This document shows, piece after piece, positions 30,801 to 39,129 of a DNA stretch of 64,000 nt. The DNA lies in NCBI GenBank assembly GCA_020852475.1, contig JADZAR010000119.1:1-64000 (forward strand). The letters run 5' to 3'. Both the position numbers and the translations under genes were made by a program. A model generated the notes under the pieces. It searched no databases. It was not told the DNA's origin and saw nothing but the letters and a program-made list of their open reading frames with translations. The stretch is from Nitrosomonas sp. (GTDB lineage Bacteria; Pseudomonadota; Gammaproteobacteria; Burkholderiales; Nitrosomonadaceae). Each line of letters opens with the position of its first letter. The first letter of the stretch is position 1.

Positions 30801-31615
30801 GTGCCAGCAAATTCCTTAGCTGGTCTGATGAAGAAATTAATTTATTGTTTAATCGCATGATTGAATGGTGGGACTCCGATAAGAATTACTTGAAGAAGGA
30901 TGCCTCATCATCACCTTTTGGTTCCGTAGCAGACGAAGCTAGATTTATTAAACTGATAGATGCTCTGGTAGCTCTAGCATTAGCATCAGATTTGAATACA
31001 AGTAATATTAATAAAAGTGAACTTCTCCGCTTAATTAATGAGTTAAAAAATTATGGAATTCAGGCTCTTCGACTGGAAAGCGCATGTTTAAATATTTTGC
31101 CAGAATTTAAAAATGTTATTCTCGGCAAGATTGAAAGTGGTTTATCCTCAAATAATGACAACATAATCAATGATAGTTTGAATGCGATTTGGACAGTTGC
31201 AAAACTAGCTGAATCCCATCATGAATTTGATGAGCTATTGTCTCATTTGCTTACAATGATCGGTCAGATCATTTTTTGGAGAAAACAACCGGGATTATTA
31301 AACACACTCAAGGTATTGAATGTATTAGAAGAGAAAATTATTTCACAGCTTAACGATGAATTAAGAAACGTCATCTTGGCTGGGTTACAGAATATTGCTA
31401 AAGATACAGATATAGCCACAGAAAATCAGAATCTGTCTGAAAAACTTGCTATCCGTCAGGAAGCGGCAGGATTAGCATATAAATTATTTTCACTTTACAC
31501 AAAGCAGGAAAAGAAAATTCCGGACTCAATTCTAATCTGGCAAGAAATCTGCCATTCAGATACGGAATTTGCTGAAATCAGGAACCAATGGCTAGAAAAG
31601 GAAACCGTGCAATGA
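27884..31615 (+). CDS. SIR2-domain large protein, probable DSR-type anti-phage NADase
   Basis: A 1243-residue cytosolic protein. Residues about 25-290 form a SIR2_2-type domain: nucleotide loop GAGFS at 34-38, TTNYD with Asn129, KLHGS with His167, and GFSGDDPNF from 210. Asn and His at these places are the NAD-hydrolysing pair in defence sirtuins such as ThsA and DSR1/DSR2. The remaining ~950 residues look helical, with no Walker motifs, so it is not a STAND (Avs5) protein; this is the layout of DSR effectors. Start is GTG with AAAGGA 7 bases upstream. Codon use is much more AT-rich than the neighbours, and it lies beside hsdM and IS3 debris, which points to horizontal transfer. Its stop overlaps a small frameshifted gene. 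Confidence 0.8.
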   Translation: MKNDTVTILPSSISPYLNEIAERLWSGHAAIMVGAGFSKNASPNGTSTRGFPDWQQLGDLFYEKINGTKPDNKGKYLNVLKLADEVQAAFGRPALDQSLRDVIPDYEYEPSPLHVKLLDLPWTDVFTTNYDTLLERACISVSSQKYDVVINKEDLVYSEKPRIIKLHGSFPSERPFIITEEDYRRYPKDFAPFVNTVQQSLLENTLCLIGFSGDDPNFLQWIGWIRDNLGSENSPKIYLIGVLNLSSAQKKLLEQRNIVLIDMADCSDIDGSHYKGLERFLDYLLSRKNEDNRLGWPENPGLNELDSKKEKLIQVDEIVQAWRNQRLAYPGWISVPEDRRGFLWHYTRNWIGFITSEDKLPGCLDLEFVYELNWRLEKCLLPLLSIEQAEFFEIILEKYWTHSENINFNELRDPVPPLSSINSTEAVRNEIGKMRIPLMLSLMRFYRTAGLQEKWRKIDSQIENGDLSRYLTAEHIANLHYERSLFALFRLDILELKQKIEEWPINESLPLFEAKRAALLAEIGEINTAESILEKSLKNVRALLNLKPITTDYSLVSQEAIIMLLLRYVQLPKSFGNADQNKFSERWNVLKQYKCDPWNELKLFASALERPPIIKPSVTIKQEFDIGRTTSTIHSVNEDSEALTAYRFLIFCEDIGLPFRIPNVDIGKKSAEGTLLRISQYSPFWSMITLVRIGDQKIVDYIFNREYLSKINELTIDELITGYVEILNKVQDEKQISNFSAVLAKVIPEILSRLCCKCSTKSKEKLIKLLLRIYESDHKRIYSGIQNLTARLINSFSVQQRLYLIPTLLSLPIPEKTSPQEEREFINPFHLLNINITDIETWDKPVIPEERISVLFEKGMSVNANERKWAISCLNQLHNLGFLDSESSKKFAEILWHVRDSHGLPDQTNFDRAYYRLPYRFAFLNLPHPTDVDPIALFKNYVLSSIFPVQKNSTDNGISFTQSEVTLCDEIACASKFLSWSDEEINLLFNRMIEWWDSDKNYLKKDASSSPFGSVADEARFIKLIDALVALALASDLNTSNINKSELLRLINELKNYGIQALRLESACLNILPEFKNVILGKIESGLSSNNDNIINDSLNAIWTVAKLAESHHEFDELLSHLLTMIGQIIFWRKQPGLLNTLKVLNVLEEKIISQLNDELRNVILAGLQNIAKDTDIATENQNLSEKLAIRQEAAGLAYKLFSLYTKQEKKIPDSILIWQEICHSDTEFAEIRNQWLEKETVQ

Positions 31616-31799
31616 AAATAACTCTAAAAACAAAGCCCTCAGAGAATGGTCAGATAATCCTTGACTCACTGCAAAAGGCCGTAACGCAAGAACTTGAAAA
31701 GAAACGCCGCTTGGGTCAGTACACCACCGTATTTGGCAAGACGGCAAGCCGATGATGGCCCGAGATGACGCACCGCAAACATATGAAAAACCCGCTTAA
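31612..31799 (+). pseudogene. Small hypothetical gene with a frameshift, coupled to the SIR2 gene
   Basis: Starts in a 4-base ATGA overlap with the SIR2 stop. In the first frame it gives 47 residues (MKITLKTKPSENGQIILDSL, then EKKRRLGQYTT) to TGA at 31753-31755. One base missing near 31725 would join it to WQDGKPMMARDDAPQTYEKPA ending at TAA 31797-31799, a total of about 62 residues. The EKKRRLGQY plus WQDGKP pattern is familiar in small hypothetical proteins, so a lost base is the simplest reading. Function unknown. Confidence 0.55.
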
Positions 31800-31883
31800 A
31801 CACTTTCATTGAAGCGATCTTTGTTCATGTATCCGGGCCTATCCCACGATACCGTCACCCTGATCCTACTATTTGAGTTATAA

Positions 31884-33638
31884 CTATTCCGGCATTCTTT
31901 TATCGCCGCACAATGCTCTGTGCCGCGCCAGATACAACGGCGTCCAGGCGTGGGGCAGTTTGTGCACGAAATGATAGCGCGCGACATGATAGCTGGGATC
32001 GAAGCCGTAGAAGTTAAGCTGCATCCGGTGCAGTTCTTCATCGCGGTAATGTTGCAACGGTTTCTCCCGCTCGTCGTCGCTGCGTTGCTGTATTTTCCGT
32101 TGCAGGCGCGCGGCGTAGTCGGGTGCCTGCGCCAGCTGTTCGGCCAGATTGTCGATCATTTTGATAAACGCGGCGCGATCCAGCGCAAAGCTGGCGTCGA
32201 TCAATCCGGCTGCCTGCGCCGCACTGGCGCTGATCGGCAAGCGGTTCTGCGTGAGTGCTATGGCCTGATCCCGGCCGACGCGTTTAGGCAGCAGATATGT
32301 CCAGTATTCCGAGCCGTATAGGTTGCCCATACTTTTGTAATGCGGATTCAGGATGACGCTTTCGCGGGCGTACACCTTATCCGCCGCCAGCGCCAGAAAA
32401 ACCCCGCCCGCGCCCGCGTTGGCCTGTAATGCGGCTATGGTGAACTGCCGTTCGTTGGTCATGATGGCCTGCGCCAGGTCGTTCATCGCGTTGATATTGC
32501 GCCAGGATTCATCGGCGGGGCTTTCAGCGGCTTCGATATGATTGAGATGGATGCCGTTCGACCAGAAATCCGCGCCGCCCATGAGCACAATCACCTTGAT
32601 ATCCTGTTGCGCCGCCTGCAGGTAGGCCTGCCGCAGCCGTTCGCATTGCCCGGTGTCCATCGCACCGTTATAAAATGCGAAGTGCAGGTAACCGACTGCG
32701 TTTTTCCGTTCAAACCAGATGTCGCGATAAGTGGCAGCATGCGCAGCCGCAAAGACGTCACAGACCATTTCGGGTACATCGTTGAGGATGGTTTCGGCGT
32801 AGTGCTGCGATGCGTATGTCGCGCTCAGTTTAAATGGCTGCGCATCATCCGATTGCCGGGCTTTGCGTTTCAAATGACCGATCCATACCGCGCCGTCCGT
32901 TGTTGCACGACAAATGGCGTTATTCCGTCGCGCGATGAGCGTTCCGGGTGTTCCGGTCAGCTGCGCTTCGGGGTGCGCGTCAAACAGATACCACTGTACA
33001 CCGCATATTTCATCGAGCACGCCGGGGAAACCATCGGCTGCGTTGATTTTTTTCAGCACTGTGCGGGTATCATCGTTTTTCCAATCGATGGCGCGGTCTG
33101 CCTGGCGCATCGGCGCATGCAGCCTGCCGCGAACGTCGCTGCGCGAATAATCCAGCGGCTGCGGCCTGAAATACCCTACGGAAAACCGTTCGATCGCGCG
33201 CAATACCGCGCTGATCGCCGCTTCGGTCACTTCATGGCGGTACAGGCTGCTTTTCCGCGTCAAATACGCGGGCGGCATGGCGAATGTCTCCGTAGCCCAG
33301 ATATCACCGGCATCCATTTCCGCATTCGCCTGCAGAACGGTCACGCCCCATTCCGTTTTTTCCTGCATGATCGCCCAGTCGAGCGCGGCAGGGCCGCGGT
33401 CGCCGACGATACCGGGGTGAACGATAAAACACGGAATCCTGCGCCAGATCGTGTCGGGAATCGCGCGTTTCAAAAACGGCGCGATGATCAGTTCCGGTTG
33501 AAACAGCTCCGCAGCCTGGAGGGCAACGGCATCGTTGATGTCAAATTCGATGGAAACCGTATGCCCGCGCGCTGACAATTCGATGAACAGGCGTTGCGTG
33601 AGACTGTTGAAGCTGTGTGTCAGAAACAGGATTTTCAC
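31884..33638 (-). CDS. hoxX: Hydrogenase maturation protein HoxX
   Basis: A 584-residue two-domain protein: an N-terminal formyltransferase-like domain (HPGIVGDRGPAALDW region) and a C-terminal enoyl-CoA hydratase-like domain (about 300-500). HoxX makes the CO ligand of the [NiFe] centre from a formyl donor through formyl-CoA and supports hydrogenase assembly in the presence of oxygen. It is the last gene of hypC-hypD-hypE-hoxX, 36 bases after hypE. Confidence 0.92.
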   Translation of the reverse strand: MKILFLTHSFNSLTQRLFIELSARGHTVSIEFDINDAVALQAAELFQPELIIAPFLKRAIPDTIWRRIPCFIVHPGIVGDRGPAALDWAIMQEKTEWGVTVLQANAEMDAGDIWATETFAMPPAYLTRKSSLYRHEVTEAAISAVLRAIERFSVGYFRPQPLDYSRSDVRGRLHAPMRQADRAIDWKNDDTRTVLKKINAADGFPGVLDEICGVQWYLFDAHPEAQLTGTPGTLIARRNNAICRATTDGAVWIGHLKRKARQSDDAQPFKLSATYASQHYAETILNDVPEMVCDVFAAAHAATYRDIWFERKNAVGYLHFAFYNGAMDTGQCERLRQAYLQAAQQDIKVIVLMGGADFWSNGIHLNHIEAAESPADESWRNINAMNDLAQAIMTNERQFTIAALQANAGAGGVFLALAADKVYARESVILNPHYKSMGNLYGSEYWTYLLPKRVGRDQAIALTQNRLPISASAAQAAGLIDASFALDRAAFIKMIDNLAEQLAQAPDYAARLQRKIQQRSDDEREKPLQHYRDEELHRMQLNFYGFDPSYHVARYHFVHKLPHAWTPLYLARHRALCGDKRMPE

Positions 33639-33674
33639 CGCGTTTGTATCTCAACGAAAAACGGAATATGGATT

Positions 33675-34733
33675 TCAGCAGATACGCGGCAGCTGATCAC
33701 CGCTGAGCCAATCCACCACGCGTCTGCCGCCAAAGCGGGTTTCCATCTGCACAAAGCAATGACTGTCTTCGATGACTTCACCGATAATGGCGGCATTTTG
33801 TCCCAGCGGATGCGCGCGCATTTTGTCCAGCAGCCGGTCCGCGTCCTGCGGCGCGCAAATGGCGATGAGCTTGCCTTCATTCGCCATGTAGAGCGGATCG
33901 AAGCCGAGAAACTCGCAGACGGCGCTGACTTGTTCTTTCACGGGTATATGGTGCTCATACAGCATCATTCCGACACCGGACTGGTGCGCAATCTCGTTCA
34001 ATGCGGCGGCGATGCCGCCCCGCGTCGGATCGCGCAACACATGTATATCCGGCGCTGTTTGAACCATCACGGCGACCAGATTATGCAGCGCCGCGGTATC
34101 GGATTCGAGCGTGCCGTAAAAGGCAAAATCTTCACGCGCCAGCAGGATGGCGATGCCGTGGTCGCCAATGGTGCCGGAAACCAGTATTTTGTCGCCCGGT
34201 TTTGCCCGCTCCGATGAAATATGCACGCCCTCCGGCACCACACCAATGCCGGTTGTGGTAATAAAAACACCGTCCCCGCTGCCCTGTTCGACGACTTTGG
34301 TGTCCCCGGTGATCACCGGAACCGGTATCGCCTGCGCGGCGACGGCCATGGATTCCACGATGCGTTTGAGATCGGCCAGCGGAAAGCCTTCCTCGAGAAT
34401 AAAACCGGCTGACAGATACAGCGGTCTGGCGCCTGACATGACGATATCATTAACGGTGCCATGCACAGAAAGGCTGCCGATATCGCCGCCGGGAAAAAAC
34501 AGCGGCGTGACGACATGACAATCCGTCGACATCACCATGCGTCCGCTGCCGACCGGAAAGCAAGCCTGATCGTTCATTTGCCGCAGATAGTCATTGTCGA
34601 ATGCCGCGATGAAAAGCTGGTCAACCAGTTGCGTCATGGCGCGCCCTCCACTGCCGTGCGCCATTTCCACCCGGCCATGCCTGAAATCAAGCTTGCGCGT
34701 ATAAACCGGCTTTTTTTTCCCTGCTTGCTGCAT
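33675..34733 (-). CDS. hypE: Hydrogenase maturation protein HypE
   Basis: Dehydrates the carbamoyl group on its own C-terminal cysteine to a thiocyanate and passes cyanide to the iron on HypC/HypD. The 352-residue protein has the HGSGGRAM nucleotide motif, the HGTVNDIVMSGA stretch and the essential C-terminal PRIC. Its ATG overlaps the hypD stop by one base (TGATG). HypF, which supplies the carbamoyl group, is not in the window. Confidence 0.97.
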   Translation of the reverse strand: MQQAGKKKPVYTRKLDFRHGRVEMAHGSGGRAMTQLVDQLFIAAFDNDYLRQMNDQACFPVGSGRMVMSTDCHVVTPLFFPGGDIGSLSVHGTVNDIVMSGARPLYLSAGFILEEGFPLADLKRIVESMAVAAQAIPVPVITGDTKVVEQGSGDGVFITTTGIGVVPEGVHISSERAKPGDKILVSGTIGDHGIAILLAREDFAFYGTLESDTAALHNLVAVMVQTAPDIHVLRDPTRGGIAAALNEIAHQSGVGMMLYEHHIPVKEQVSAVCEFLGFDPLYMANEGKLIAICAPQDADRLLDKMRAHPLGQNAAIIGEVIEDSHCFVQMETRFGGRRVVDWLSGDQLPRIC

Positions 34734-35884
34734 CAGCGCATCCTTGCTGTGTCAGCGTTATCATGTTCACGGAAACGCCCATAACGATAATACGCCGCGC
34801 ATGCGCCTTCCGACGACACCATGCACGAACCCAGGGGATTATCCGGCGTGCAGACCGTGCCAAAAATACTGCAATCGCGCGGATGTTTGACGCCGCGTAA
34901 AATTGCGCCGCATTCGCAGGCCTTGTGATCCGCTACCGATAAAATCGGCAGAGTAAAACGCCGCTCGGCGTCAAATGCCGCAAAACGGGATTTGATGCGC
35001 AACGCACTGTACGGCACCGCGCCCAGGCCGCGCCACTCAAACGACCGGCGCAATTCAAATACCTCGGCCACCAGCCGCTGCGCCTTGATATTGCCGTCAG
35101 GCAGAACCGCGCGGGTAAATTCATTCTCCACTTCGGCGCGCCCCGTATTCAGCTGCCGGATGAGCATTAAAATTGCCTGCATGACATCCAGCGGCTCAAA
35201 TCCGGCGATCACGACCGGTTTCTGGAATTCCTCGGCAAAATAAGCGTACGGATTACTGCCGATGATCGTGGAAACGTGCGCCGGGCCGATGAAACCGTCC
35301 AGTCGTACCAATCCCAGTTCACGTATTTCCGGTGACTGCAGGATATGCGAAATCGCCGATGGCGTCAGGACATGATTACAGAAAACCGTGAAATTGGTTG
35401 ATCCCAGCATCTGCGCCTGCTTGATCACGACAGCCGTCGGCGGCGTGGTGGTTTCAAAGCCGATGGCCAGAAAAACCACCTGTTGCTGCGGGTTCTGTTG
35501 TGCAATCTGCAGTGCATCCGCAGCTGAATAGATCATCCGCACATCCGCGCCGCGCGCTTTTTGTTTCAGCAGACTGTCGCCTTGCGCTGTCGGCACACGC
35601 AGCATGTCACCATAACTGCATACAATACATCCCAGGGTTTGCGCCAGTTGTATCATGTTTTCCAGGCGTCCCATCGGCAACACGCACACCGGACAACCAG
35701 GACCATGAATCATATGGATGTTGCCGGGCAGCAAGCCGGGAATGCCATAGCGCGAGATGGCGTGCGTATGTCCGCCGCAAAATTCCATCAGATAGTAATC
35801 GCGATGCGGATCAGCTTCAGCAGCTATCCTGCGGGCAATTTTTCGGGCAATCGCGCCGTTACGGAAGGGTTCAATATACTTCAT
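34733..35884 (-). CDS. hypD: Hydrogenase maturation protein HypD
   Basis: The iron-sulfur scaffold on which, with HypC, the Fe(CN)2CO unit is built. The 383-residue protein has FCGGHTHAI, the GPGCPVCVLP thiol pair, GFETTTPPTA, and the C-terminal cysteine set (ACECGAIL, CSIFGTVCTP, GSCMVSSEGACAAYY) for the 4Fe-4S cluster. It lies between hypC and hypE in one operon. Confidence 0.97.
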   Translation of the reverse strand: MKYIEPFRNGAIARKIARRIAAEADPHRDYYLMEFCGGHTHAISRYGIPGLLPGNIHMIHGPGCPVCVLPMGRLENMIQLAQTLGCIVCSYGDMLRVPTAQGDSLLKQKARGADVRMIYSAADALQIAQQNPQQQVVFLAIGFETTTPPTAVVIKQAQMLGSTNFTVFCNHVLTPSAISHILQSPEIRELGLVRLDGFIGPAHVSTIIGSNPYAYFAEEFQKPVVIAGFEPLDVMQAILMLIRQLNTGRAEVENEFTRAVLPDGNIKAQRLVAEVFELRRSFEWRGLGAVPYSALRIKSRFAAFDAERRFTLPILSVADHKACECGAILRGVKHPRDCSIFGTVCTPDNPLGSCMVSSEGACAAYYRYGRFREHDNADTARMR

Positions 35885-35920
35885 GCCACTTTATACTCGC
35901 TTCGGACTCGACCGGCGCAA

Positions 35921-36157
35921 TCAGTCTTCATTACCGTCGATTCCCGCCGACATGGCTTCAAACAACTGCAAAGTCTGCTCGGCTTCCGCGAGATCGAGCT
36001 TCTGCAAGGCATAGCCCGCATGTACGATGACATAGTCACCCGCTTCGATATCTTCAACCAGCGCCAGCGAAATCGCTTTGCGGATGCCGCCCAGATTGAC
36101 GATAGCACTGTCGTCGGCATTGAGCTGTTCAACAAGCGCAGGTATGGCCAGACACAT
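35921..36157 (-). CDS. hypC: Hydrogenase maturation chaperone HypC
   Basis: A 78-residue chaperone that carries the Fe(CN)2CO unit from HypD to the large subunit. It starts MCLAIPALVEQL with the essential Cys2 and has the conserved histidine in YVIVHAGYAL. It is the first gene of hypC-hypD-hypE-hoxX; the divergent neighbour is an L,D-transpeptidase, so hypA, hypB and hypF are not next to it. Confidence 0.95.
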   Translation of the reverse strand: MCLAIPALVEQLNADDSAIVNLGGIRKAISLALVEDIEAGDYVIVHAGYALQKLDLAEAEQTLQLFEAMSAGIDGNED

Positions 36158-36256
36158 GGATTTGACTCTTGATAAAGCAGAACATAAGATTGCAGAAAAT
36201 TATGACATAATCGTACTAGCTTTTTTACATCGATTTGTTTCACGGCAGAATGGAAA

Positions 36257-36832
36257 ATGATCATGCCTAACCTGTTTAAACTATACCGCAACGTTTACAC
36301 GCTTATCAGTCTATTTTTCGTTTTGATATCGTCCGCAAGCGTTTCAGCCGATGAAATATGGATCAATGTTGACACATCGGCGCAAACACTGTCCGTTATG
36401 CGCGGCGATCAGGTTAAAAAGACTTTTGAGAATATCGCACTGGGCCGCTATGGCACAACCTGGAACAAGCGCACGCTGGACGACAAGACGCCACTAGGCA
36501 CATTCCGAATCGGCTGGATTAACGAACAAAGCCGCTACTACCGTTTCTTTGGGCTGGATTATCCTAACCGGGAAAACGCGCAACGCGCCTTGGAAGAAAA
36601 CATTATTACGGAAGAAACCTGGCGCACTATCCTTCACGCCGTTGATCGGGACAGGACACCGCCACAAAACACCGAACTGGGCGGTTACATTGGCATTCAT
36701 GGCATTGGCCGCGGCGATCCTGCCGTTCATGATCAATTTAACTGGACCAACGGCTGCATTGCCTTAACCAATGAACAGATTGATCAGTTAAGCAAATGGC
36801 TGAAACCCGGCGTCCGGGTTAAAATCCATTAA
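36257..36832 (+). CDS. L,D-transpeptidase (YkuD domain)
   Basis: A 191-residue exported enzyme. A signal peptide (about residues 1-31, ending SVSA) precedes the YkuD catalytic domain, with the active-site motif HG...TNGCIAL and nucleophile Cys167. Such enzymes form 3-3 crosslinks or attach lipoproteins to peptidoglycan. The gene for a Lpp-like lipoprotein ending in lysine lies 203 bases downstream on the same strand, which suggests the lipoprotein-anchoring type. ATG at 36263 is an alternative start. Confidence 0.9.
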   Translation: MIMPNLFKLYRNVYTLISLFFVLISSASVSADEIWINVDTSAQTLSVMRGDQVKKTFENIALGRYGTTWNKRTLDDKTPLGTFRIGWINEQSRYYRFFGLDYPNRENAQRALEENIITEETWRTILHAVDRDRTPPQNTELGGYIGIHGIGRGDPAVHDQFNWTNGCIALTNEQIDQLSKWLKPGVRVKIH

Positions 36833-37035
36833 CCTTGCGGATAATCGCATTATCCACATAAAATTATCAGACAGGATGTGCAGGAATAGCAAAATCTGCA
36901 CGGAAGCCATTTATTTCGCTGAATAAATCAGCTAATATTCCGATAGCTGCTGATAAAAATCAGGAGTGAGTGCATAAAATGTTGGAATCCACATGTCATT
37001 TAACAAAAGTATTTCAGAAAGAGGAGATTTAAATA

Positions 37036-37317
37036 ATGGTTAAAAACATCAAACGTGCTTTGGTATTGGCGGTTACAGCGGGAACATTCATCGTTTTAAC
37101 AGGTTGTGCGACAACAGACGATTTAAGCAAAACCAGAGCAGACTTACAATCTCAAATCGATCAACTGCGCTCTGATGTATCTTCAGCCAAATCCGACGCA
37201 GCTGCAGCCAATGCAAAAGCAAACGAAGCTGTCAGCATTGCGAACGAAGCCAACAACCGTTCAAGAGATACCGCTGAAAAAATTGACCGCATGTTCAAAA
37301 AAACAATGCAGAAATAA
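37036..37317 (+). CDS. Lpp/OprI-like alanine-zipper lipoprotein
   Basis: A 93-residue small lipoprotein. The lipobox is VLTGC, followed by a long amphipathic helix of alanine-rich heptads (SSAKSDAAAANAKANEAV) that should form a trimeric coiled coil, and the protein ends in lysine (KKTMQK), as does Braun lipoprotein, where this residue is linked to peptidoglycan. AGGAG precedes the ATG and a strong terminator follows, so it is probably a highly expressed single-gene transcript. Confidence 0.88.
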   Translation: MVKNIKRALVLAVTAGTFIVLTGCATTDDLSKTRADLQSQIDQLRSDVSSAKSDAAAANAKANEAVSIANEANNRSRDTAEKIDRMFKKTMQK

Positions 37318-37340
37318 TTTTTACTTCGGTAATTATATTT

Positions 37341-37377
37341 AAGCAAAGCCCCTCTTCAAGAGGGGCTTTGCTTTTTT
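37341..37377 (+). terminator. Strong intrinsic terminator after the lpp-like gene
   Basis: A 16-base perfect inverted repeat (37341-37356 with 37358-37373, core AAAGCCCCTCTT) followed by a T-run to 37377. It lies 24 bases after the lipoprotein stop. The convergent AAA ATPase gene ends at 37383, so the hairpin may serve both strands. Confidence 0.93.
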
Positions 37378-37382
37378 AATCC

Positions 37383-38960
37383 TCAGATCTCATTATCATC
37401 CGCCAGCACAGCGCGATCATGCGCCCAAGCGCGCAACCTGCCGATGCGCTCCGCCATCACTACCGACAACGGCCGCGTTCGTTCCAGTTCATGCATGATA
37501 TCGGCCTGGGTCAATTCAGCTTTGCCGACATGAGGCGCACGCGCAGCCGATTCAAAAATGGATGCGATAATCGCCTGCTCAATTTCGGCACCCGAGAAAT
37601 TTCTCGCTTTCGCAGCAAGCTCGGTCAAATCAAAATGTTCAGCACCGTATCCCCGCTTTTTCAGGTGAACGGCAAAAATCTGCTCGCGTGCCGCAGAATT
37701 CGGAAAATCGACAAAAAAGATTTCATCAAAGCGGCCTTTCCGGATCAGTTCCGGCGGCAGTGTTGAAATATCATTCGCTGTTGCGACAATGAACACCGGT
37801 TTTGCCGCATTGTTACGCTCAGACAGCCAGGTCAGGAAAGTCCCCAGTACGCGCCGCGACACGCCGCCATCCTGCTCGCCGCCATCGCCACCAAGACCTT
37901 TTTCGAGCTCATCGATCCACAATACACAGGGCGCCATGCCTTCCGCAGCTTCCAGCGCGACTCTCAGATTCCGCTCACTCTCACCATAAAACTTGTTATA
38001 AATTGCACCAAAATCCAGCCGCATCAGCGGCACGCCCCATTCCCCGGCAATTGCGCGCGCTGCAAGACTTTTCCCCCCGCCCATTACACCGAGCAGCAGC
38101 ATTCCTTTAGGCCGGTCAATCGAAACATGCTGCAAATCAATGAAAGGCTTTTGACGCAATGCTGTCCAGTGTTTTAATCGCGCCAGCCCACCAACCGCAT
38201 CAAAGGTGACCGTCGATTCCTCGAAACCAAGTACTCCAGCGCCACCGAGTGCTTTATGCTTTATCGCCAGGATGCGGCGGATATCTTCTTTATTAATTTC
38301 CCCATCGGCGCGCAGCGCCTGACGCACCAAGCGGCGAACATCGTCAAACTCCAGACCCAGCAGATGCATGATCAGCAAGTTAACCGTGCGCTTGTCGCCG
38401 CGGACTTTATCACCATTCTGTGTTTGGTAGAGTTGCGCTTCATTGATCACAATCGACCGTATATCCTCGCGCGTCGGCAGTCGCGGCTTGAAATGCCCGG
38501 CCAGCCGCAACAGCTCCGTCGGCACTTCCTCAAATGTCGGACTGACAAAAACCAGTGTGCGCGCACATTTAGTGTGATCCATCGCGATTTCGCGTATCAA
38601 CCGCACCGCAACAGCATCCTTGAACCCCGGATGCGCATCACACAAAACATAAATGCCGTTCTGCGTAGATTTGTCAATATGTCTGAGGCAATCGATCAAT
38701 TCATTGGTCTGGTATATGCCTTTGCCTTGACTCTCCCCTGAGTGCACAACCTGCAGCCCGCCGGAAAAACCACCGCCGCTGCCTGCGACACGTCCCAGCC
38801 CATCAACGATGCTCCAATTCATCAACAATTGATTCTCCAGACTGGCGGCCTGTGTCAGTAATCTCAGAATACGCGGCTCCTCGTGTGTTTCAATCAGGAT
38901 CAATGGCACCCGGGCGCGAAACAGGGCAGACAGTTCGTTAATTTCGGCGCGTTCATTCAT
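37383..38960 (-). CDS. AAA+ ATPase, Ycf46-like
   Basis: A 525-residue soluble AAA+ protein. The N-terminal ~240 residues form the non-catalytic region of the Ycf46 family (start LSALFRARVPLILIETHEEP). The ATPase domain has Walker A GVMGGGKS (Lys297), Walker B CVLWIDELEKG, sensor 1 VATAND and the arginine-finger stretch ELIRKGRFDE. Homologues occur in chloroplast genomes, cyanobacteria and scattered proteobacteria; a link to CO2 use has been proposed in cyanobacteria. The role here is unknown. Confidence 0.88.
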   Translation of the reverse strand: MNERAEINELSALFRARVPLILIETHEEPRILRLLTQAASLENQLLMNWSIVDGLGRVAGSGGGFSGGLQVVHSGESQGKGIYQTNELIDCLRHIDKSTQNGIYVLCDAHPGFKDAVAVRLIREIAMDHTKCARTLVFVSPTFEEVPTELLRLAGHFKPRLPTREDIRSIVINEAQLYQTQNGDKVRGDKRTVNLLIMHLLGLEFDDVRRLVRQALRADGEINKEDIRRILAIKHKALGGAGVLGFEESTVTFDAVGGLARLKHWTALRQKPFIDLQHVSIDRPKGMLLLGVMGGGKSLAARAIAGEWGVPLMRLDFGAIYNKFYGESERNLRVALEAAEGMAPCVLWIDELEKGLGGDGGEQDGGVSRRVLGTFLTWLSERNNAAKPVFIVATANDISTLPPELIRKGRFDEIFFVDFPNSAAREQIFAVHLKKRGYGAEHFDLTELAAKARNFSGAEIEQAIIASIFESAARAPHVGKAELTQADIMHELERTRPLSVVMAERIGRLRAWAHDRAVLADDNEI

Positions 38961-39129
38961 AAATCATCACCTATTCATAAAAATTCGGTTATTTTCAAAA
39001 CACTCATGCAACGGCGTCATCTCCTATTGCCTTGAATCTGAATGTCACAACATGAAGACAAAACGAATGACACAAAAACACGCATCTACTACCTGATTAA
39101 TCTGCTCATTAATGTGATATCTTGCGCGG

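Noticed and set aside
32538-33575. 345-residue open frame on the plus strand
   Set aside because: It lies entirely antisense to hoxX, whose domains are clear; the long frame is a by-product of GC-rich codon bias.
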